From: UBA9676 sp963730065
Lineage (GTDB): Bacteria > Actinomycetota > Actinomycetes > Streptosporangiales > Streptosporangiaceae
Length of the DNA stretch: 64,000 bases
Assembly: GCA_963730065.1 (NCBI GenBank)
Contig: CAVSQL010000017.1
Location: 124,001-188,000 of the forward strand
Direction of reading: 5' to 3'
Shown here: positions 59,902 through 64,000 of the stretch, piece by piece
Position numbering within the stretch: the first letter of the stretch is position 1
Layout: each line of letters starts with the position of its first letter
Translations under genes and position numbers: made by a program
The notes under the pieces: model-generated
Told to the model about the DNA's origin: nothing
Seen by the model: only the letters and a program-made list of their open reading frames with translations
The model's database searches: none

Positions 59902-60219
59902 TCAGGGCCGGGCGTAGCCCTCGGCCGCGAAGACATTCATCTCCGCATCGCTGTAACGGGCACCCGCCGGAAGGCGGTAGGACAACGCCTGCCACTTCTG
60001 CGCCTCGGCCCGCCTGACTTCCGCCAGCTCCGACGGCGACAGCGGCGCCAGGATCGGCGGCCCCGCAGCCGGGTTGCCCCCGTTGTCAGCGGCCGCGCTC
60101 ACCGGCCGGGCGCCAGACTGAGCGCCAAGCGCCTGGGTACCGCTCTGAGCAGCCGCCACCATCGCCGCGCCCCCCAGCACCAGCGCGATCGACACCTTGA
60201 CTGCACGATTGATAGGCAT
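59902..60219 (-). CDS. Small secreted Ala-rich protein, 105 residues
   Basis: ATG 60219 with GGGAGG upstream. Signal peptide KVSIALVLGGAAMVAAAQSG (cleavage near AQS or ALG), then Ser/Ala/Pro linker and a mature part PLSPSELAEVRRAEAQKWQA, SYRLPAGARYSDAEMNVFA. No family recognised. Encoded about 100 bases upstream of the SARP/WD40 gene in the same direction and possibly co-transcribed. Confidence 0.7.
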   Translation of the reverse strand: MPINRAVKVSIALVLGGAAMVAAAQSGTQALGAQSGARPVSAAADNGGNPAAGPPILAPLSPSELAEVRRAEAQKWQALSYRLPAGARYSDAEMNVFAAEGYARP

Positions 60220-60713
60220 CTGCGCCTCCCGTTGCTCCCCGAGCCCTCGGTGGGACCGGATTCGCCCCTACCGTGCAACCCGCCGGCGAATAGCTGGTTA
60301 GGTGCGGTAAGCAAGCGGTAAACACGGCAGATCCTGGAGCCATGGCTGGCCGGTCATCCCGGCCTTGGGCACGCCATGGCAGGACACCGCGTCAACAGTG
60401 CGCAACGGCGGCGTGAGCAGGCCGCAGCCTGCATGGACGGGTAGTTCTTGCGGTTGACCACCAGGTCCGCCGCCAGCACCGGACCGCACAGGCAGACCAG
60501 CCGCATACGGTGCCGAGGTACCACCAATGCGGCCCCCCAATGGGGCTTCCACGCTGCGCAGCAAGCATCCGGCCAGGAGCGGCCCACCCTGCCCGGCCAC
60601 ATGCCCGGCTCACGAGGTTCCTGGCCGCTGCCAGCGGCCGACGCCGTCGGCAAACCCCGGCCCCGGCCACACTCAACACCTATGGAAGCACCACATGACC
60701 GTGACGACGGTTC
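60220..60713. other. Intergenic stretch, no gene recognised
   Basis: About 490 bases. Several open frames of about 100 codons overlap each other on both strands, without family signal or good ribosome site. Confidence 0.5.
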
Positions 60714-61016
60714 ATGTCACCACCACGCGCCCTCGAGGAAGCGGCGATCGTGATGGTCTATGCGATCGGCGTGGCGTGCTGGCTCCTCGCGCCAGAGGGG
60801 TTGCGTTCGCGCTTCGTGGCTATGCCCACCGCCGACATCGTTCTCCTGGGGGCCGGTGCGGCTGTGTTCGCCATCGACCACGCAGCTCCCCCAATCGGGC
60901 CCGTCGCGATGGCGCTGTTCCTCGCGGGGAACAGCGTTGCCGAGCTAGGGCGCAAGGTCGATGTTGGCGGCGAGCGTGACTCGGTCCGGGTCCCCCGAGG
61001 GACCCAGACGGCATAA
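60714..61016 (+). CDS. Small membrane protein, two helices
   Basis: 100 residues from ATG 60714 (ATG 60753 also possible). Hydrophobic segments VYAIGVACWLLAPEG and ADIVLLGAGAAVFAIDHA, AMALFLAGNSVAELG, then a charged end. Codon usage looks coding; no ribosome site better than TTCATG context. Family unknown. Confidence 0.5.
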   Translation: MSPPRALEEAAIVMVYAIGVACWLLAPEGLRSRFVAMPTADIVLLGAGAAVFAIDHAAPPIGPVAMALFLAGNSVAELGRKVDVGGERDSVRVPRGTQTA

Positions 61017-61279
61017 GAAGGCGCGGAACGCCTGTGCGCTCGGCTTCAGCGTTCCAGCCTGAGGCACGCCGGCCGGACGGCCAGCCCACGGCTCAGCGTG
61101 TGATGCCACAGAACAGGGTTGTCTGTAGTCGCCCCGGCCACGACGCCCGCACCCAAACAGCAGCAAATAATCAGCGATCTGGCGTCACGCACATCGACCG
61201 GCTTGGGCCGCGCGGGAGCCCGGCCGCGGGCGGCCCCGGGCTGCGGCGGGGATGCCATGGAGCCCGCCGCGATGAGGAG

Positions 61280-62119
61280 TCAGCCGTCGCCGTCGGCCAG
61301 ACGCTGGTAGATGGGAGCGAGCACGTCGGTCAGGTCCCGGCCGCGGACGGCGATCGCCGGCGGCTCGAAGGAGCGGAGCAGCAGGTCGGGAACGGTCACC
61401 GGGGCGATGGGCATGGCCCGCAGCCGGGCCGGGCTCAGCCCGGGCGACCAGAAGTCGTCCAGGCACTCGGCCAGCGGCCGGTCGGTCATGCTGATCACCG
61501 GGTCCGGCGGCTCGGGCTGTCCGGCGCTGATCCGGCGCAGCGAGGCGAGCAGCTTCTCCCGGCCCCGCCCGCGCCAGGCCAGCATGCCGAATGGGTCGTC
61601 GTCGAACGCCTCGGCCAGGACGTAGCAGACCGCGGCCAGGTGCTTGCACGGCACTTCCCAGTCCGGGCAGGAGCAGGACATCTCTATGTCCCTGGCCGAC
61701 CGCGGGAACAGCGGCGTGCCGCATTCCGCGAACACATCCTCGATCTCGTGCGGCATCTCGCCGGCCAGCAGCTTGGCCCGGAACAGCGCCTGCGCGGCCA
61801 GGGCCTGTTCGGCCCGCTCCCACTGCCTGGCGGTGAGCGGCAGTACCTGGATGCGCACCCGGTACGGCCTGGGCCGCGATCCCTGCACCTGCGCGGTCAC
61901 GTAGCCGGTGGTCAGCTCGAACCCGAGCACCTGCCCGGCGCGGGCGTAGTTGCGGCCGCGGGCCAGCCTGCCGCTCATGCCCAGCGACTCCAGCACGTCG
62001 ATGAACCGCCGCGACCACCACTGCTCCCCGATCGCGCCGCGCTTGCTGCGCGCCCGCACGCCGCCCTCGACCCGGCGCGGCCGGGACCGTTCCGGCCAGG
62101 GCCCTGGCCATTCACTCAT
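61280..62119 (-). CDS. SWIM zinc-finger protein
   Basis: 279 residues from ATG 62119, overlapping the helicase stop (ATGA). The SWIM motif C-x-C-x(n)-C-x-H is seen in EMSCSCPDWEVPCKHLAAVC, flanked by a helical N-terminal part (EQWWSRRFIDVLESLGMSGR) and the AWRGRGREKLLASLRRIS region. In actinomycetes such proteins are encoded directly after SNF2-type ATPases and presumably guide them to DNA or protein partners. Confidence 0.9.
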   Translation of the reverse strand: MSEWPGPWPERSRPRRVEGGVRARSKRGAIGEQWWSRRFIDVLESLGMSGRLARGRNYARAGQVLGFELTTGYVTAQVQGSRPRPYRVRIQVLPLTARQWERAEQALAAQALFRAKLLAGEMPHEIEDVFAECGTPLFPRSARDIEMSCSCPDWEVPCKHLAAVCYVLAEAFDDDPFGMLAWRGRGREKLLASLRRISAGQPEPPDPVISMTDRPLAECLDDFWSPGLSPARLRAMPIAPVTVPDLLLRSFEPPAIAVRGRDLTDVLAPIYQRLADGDG

Positions 62120-63999
62120 TCCGACACCGCCTCCGGCGATAGCTCGATCACCTTGCGCAGTTCGGCCACCGACAGCTCGGTCAGCCAGCCCTCCCCGGTG
62201 CCCACGATCCGTTCGGCCAGGGCCTTCTTCTCCTCGATCATGGCGTCGATCCGCTCCTCCACCGTGCCGACGCAGACGAACTTGCGCACCTGGACGTCCC
62301 GGCGCTGGCCGATGCGGAACGCCCGGTCGGTGGCCTGGTCTTCCACCGCCGGGTTCCACCACCGGTCCACGTGGATGACATGGCTGGCGGCGGTGAGGTT
62401 CAGCCCGGTGCCGCCGGCCCTGAGCGACAGCAGGAACAGCGCAGGCTCGGTCACTTCCTGGAATCTGGCCACCATGGCGTCGCGCTGTTTCTTCGGCGTG
62501 CCGCCGTGCAGATACAGCACCGGGCAGCCCAGCCGCGCGGCCAGGTATGGCTGGAGCATCGAGCCGAACTCCGCGTACTGGGTGAAGCAGAGCGCCTTGT
62601 CTTCCTCGGCGATGACCTCGTCGCAGATCTCCTCCAGCCGGGCCAGCTTGCCGGATCGGCCGGGCAGCCGCGAGCCGTCGCCGAGCAGGTGGGCCGGGTG
62701 GTTGCAGACCTGCTTGAGCTTGGCCATCGTGGCCAGCACCAGGCCGCGGCGCTCGATCCCTTCCTCGGCCGCCTCGATCTTGGCCAGCATGTCGGTGACC
62801 GTCGCCTCGTACAGCGACGCCTGCTCGGCGGTCAGGTTGCACCAGACCTTCATCTCCAGCTTGTCCGGCAGGTCGGAGATGATCGACTTGTCGGTCTTGA
62901 GCCGGCGCAGGATGAACGGCCCGGTGATCCGCCGCAGCCGGGCGGTCGCCTCCTCGTCGGCGGCGCGCTCGATCGGGATCGCGTACCGCTGCCGGAATTT
63001 CTCGGCGGGCCCGAGCAGGCCGGGGCTGGTGAACTCCATGATCGACCATAGGTCGCTGAGCCGGTTCTCTACCGGGGTGCCGGTGAGCGCGATCCTGGAT
63101 CCGGCCGGCAGACCGCGGACCGCCTGAGCCTGCCGGGTCGCGTGGTTCTTGATGTTCTGCGCCTCGTCGCACACCACCCGCGTCCACCAGACCCGGGCGA
63201 GCTCCTCCTGGTCCCTAGCCGCAATGCCGTAGCTGGTAATCACAAGATCGGTTCCGGTCAGCTCGCGGGCGAGCTCGTCACCGCGGAGCCGGTCCGCGCC
63301 GTGGTGCACGTGTACCTTCAGCTCCGGGGTGAACCTGGCCGCCTCCCGCTGCCAGTTGCCGACCACGGACATCGGGCACACCACCAGAGTGGGGGCCGGC
63401 CGAGCAGCGTCGCCCGGCGCTCGGGATCTGGTCTCCACATCGTTCATGACCAGGCACAACGTCTCCGCGGTCTTGCCGAGCCCCATATCGTCGGCGAGGA
63501 CACAGCCAAGGCCGAGACGGCCGAGGAAGGACAGCCACGCCACCCCTCGCTCTTGATAGGGGCGCAGCTCGCCGTCGAAGCCGGCCGGCGTCTTGACCGG
63601 TTCGAGGCGGCGGTCGGCCCGGCCGGAGAGCAGGTCACCGAGCCAGCCGTCGGCGTCCACCTCGACCAGCGGCAGATCGTCGTCGGCTCCGTGCAGGCCG
63701 ACCAGCAGCGCGTCCGAAGCCGACATCGTGCCGGACTGGCTGCGCTCCAGGAACCGCAGCGCTGCGCGGAGGTGCCGGTCGTCGAGTTCCACCCACCGGC
63801 CGCGCAGCCGGACCAGCGGGACCTTGAGCCTGGCCAGCTCGGCCAGCTCCCCGGGGTCCAGCTCCTGGTCGCCGACCGCCAGGTCGTAGCGGAAGTCGAC
63901 CAGGTCGCTGAGGCCGAACTTCGGGTCGGTCACCGATCCGCTCGAGGCCCGCCTGGACCTTGTGGTGAGCTTCAGCCCGAGCCGGGACCGGCGCACCCA
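62116..63999 (-). CDS. SNF2-family helicase-like ATPase, 5' end outside the window
   Basis: At least 627 residues, open to the right edge; family members have about 900-1000. SF2/SNF2 motifs in order: Q-like LRPYQERGVAWLSFL, motif I LADDMGLGKTAE, Ia VVCPMSVVGNWQ, II VVCDEAQNIKNH (DEAQ), III ALTGTPVENRLSDLW, IV-V LSLRAGGTGLNLTAAS, VI TDRAFRIGQRRDVQV. A dsDNA translocase that remodels protein-DNA complexes. Coupled to the SWIM gene. Confidence 0.95.
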   Translation of the reverse strand, partial: WVRRSRLGLKLTTRSRRASSGSVTDPKFGLSDLVDFRYDLAVGDQELDPGELAELARLKVPLVRLRGRWVELDDRHLRAALRFLERSQSGTMSASDALLVGLHGADDDLPLVEVDADGWLGDLLSGRADRRLEPVKTPAGFDGELRPYQERGVAWLSFLGRLGLGCVLADDMGLGKTAETLCLVMNDVETRSRAPGDAARPAPTLVVCPMSVVGNWQREAARFTPELKVHVHHGADRLRGDELARELTGTDLVITSYGIAARDQEELARVWWTRVVCDEAQNIKNHATRQAQAVRGLPAGSRIALTGTPVENRLSDLWSIMEFTSPGLLGPAEKFRQRYAIPIERAADEEATARLRRITGPFILRRLKTDKSIISDLPDKLEMKVWCNLTAEQASLYEATVTDMLAKIEAAEEGIERRGLVLATMAKLKQVCNHPAHLLGDGSRLPGRSGKLARLEEICDEVIAEEDKALCFTQYAEFGSMLQPYLAARLGCPVLYLHGGTPKKQRDAMVARFQEVTEPALFLLSLRAGGTGLNLTAASHVIHVDRWWNPAVEDQATDRAFRIGQRRDVQVRKFVCVGTVEERIDAMIEEKKALAERIVGTGEGWLTELSVAELRKVIELSPEAVSE

Positions 64000-64000
64000 G

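Noticed and set aside
1..64000. CRISPR array, rRNA genes, complete tRNA genes, insertion sequences, replication origin
   Set aside because: None seen: no regularly spaced repeats of CRISPR type, no transposase or integrase frame, and only one partial tRNA.

Overview
The window is high-G+C DNA (about 70% by eye) with many GTG starts, ATGA/GTGA gene overlaps, a LAL-type LuxR regulator, a SARP/STAND/WD40 regulator and ECF sigma factors. This points to a soil actinomycete, probably a Streptosporangiales- or Streptomyces-like genome; it cannot be placed more closely from sequence reading alone. Both window edges cut genes: a GNAT acetyltransferase at the left and an SNF2 helicase at the right.

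Layout. 0-7.3 kb: two acetyltransferases (one Eis-like), a HEAT-repeat protein with a frameshift, a DUF899 remnant, a SigX5-type sigma factor broken by an in-frame TGA, a methyltransferase, a broken TIR-domain gene, and a convergent pair of PfkB kinase and 2-dehydro-3-deoxy-pentonate dehydratase-like hydrolase. 7.5-12.9 kb: an RsbW-like ATPase, a LAL regulator, an AT-rich divergent region, a tiny secreted peptide, an epoxide hydrolase remnant and an HD-domain protein. 13-20.5 kb: an aminotransferase-GntR-FGGY kinase operon, divergent from a peptide-type ABC binding lipoprotein and facing an M17 aminopeptidase. 20.7-29.8 kb: housekeeping and stress genes (DHFR-like reductases, HAD, PspA, CMD, truncated USP, MerR plus ABC ATPase, MsrB, anti-sigma plus ECF sigma).

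30-45.5 kb is the most interesting part. A lower-G+C block (30.8-37.6 kb) encodes a phosphotriesterase-family hydrolase, a DUF4038/GH140-like glycosidase and a complete sugar ABC importer. It is divergent from a translationally coupled chain with a hydroxyacid dehydrogenase, an amidohydrolase, a protein resembling D-apionate lactonase and an SDR, interleaved with three mini-ORFs, two of which are recognisable gene remnants. I read this as a candidate apioside/branched-pentose uptake and oxidation locus. The later steps known for apionate (kinase, RuBisCO-like enzyme) are not in the window.

45-64 kb: DUF1345-like membrane protein, cysteine synthase, an HTH-MNT/HEPN toxin-antitoxin pair with an operator in its promoter, an ArsR-SRPBCC-SRPBCC operon, a methyltransferase, a rhodanese, the 3' half of a tRNA-Thr that looks like an integration scar, a HigBA pair with a palindromic operator, a 1456-residue SARP/STAND/WD40 regulator, small secreted and membrane proteins, and a SWIM/SNF2 pair.

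A theme across the window is gene decay by deletion: more than a dozen truncated, fused or frameshifted genes lie between intact neighbours. Single-base cases could be sequencing errors; those missing large internal or terminal parts cannot be explained that way.
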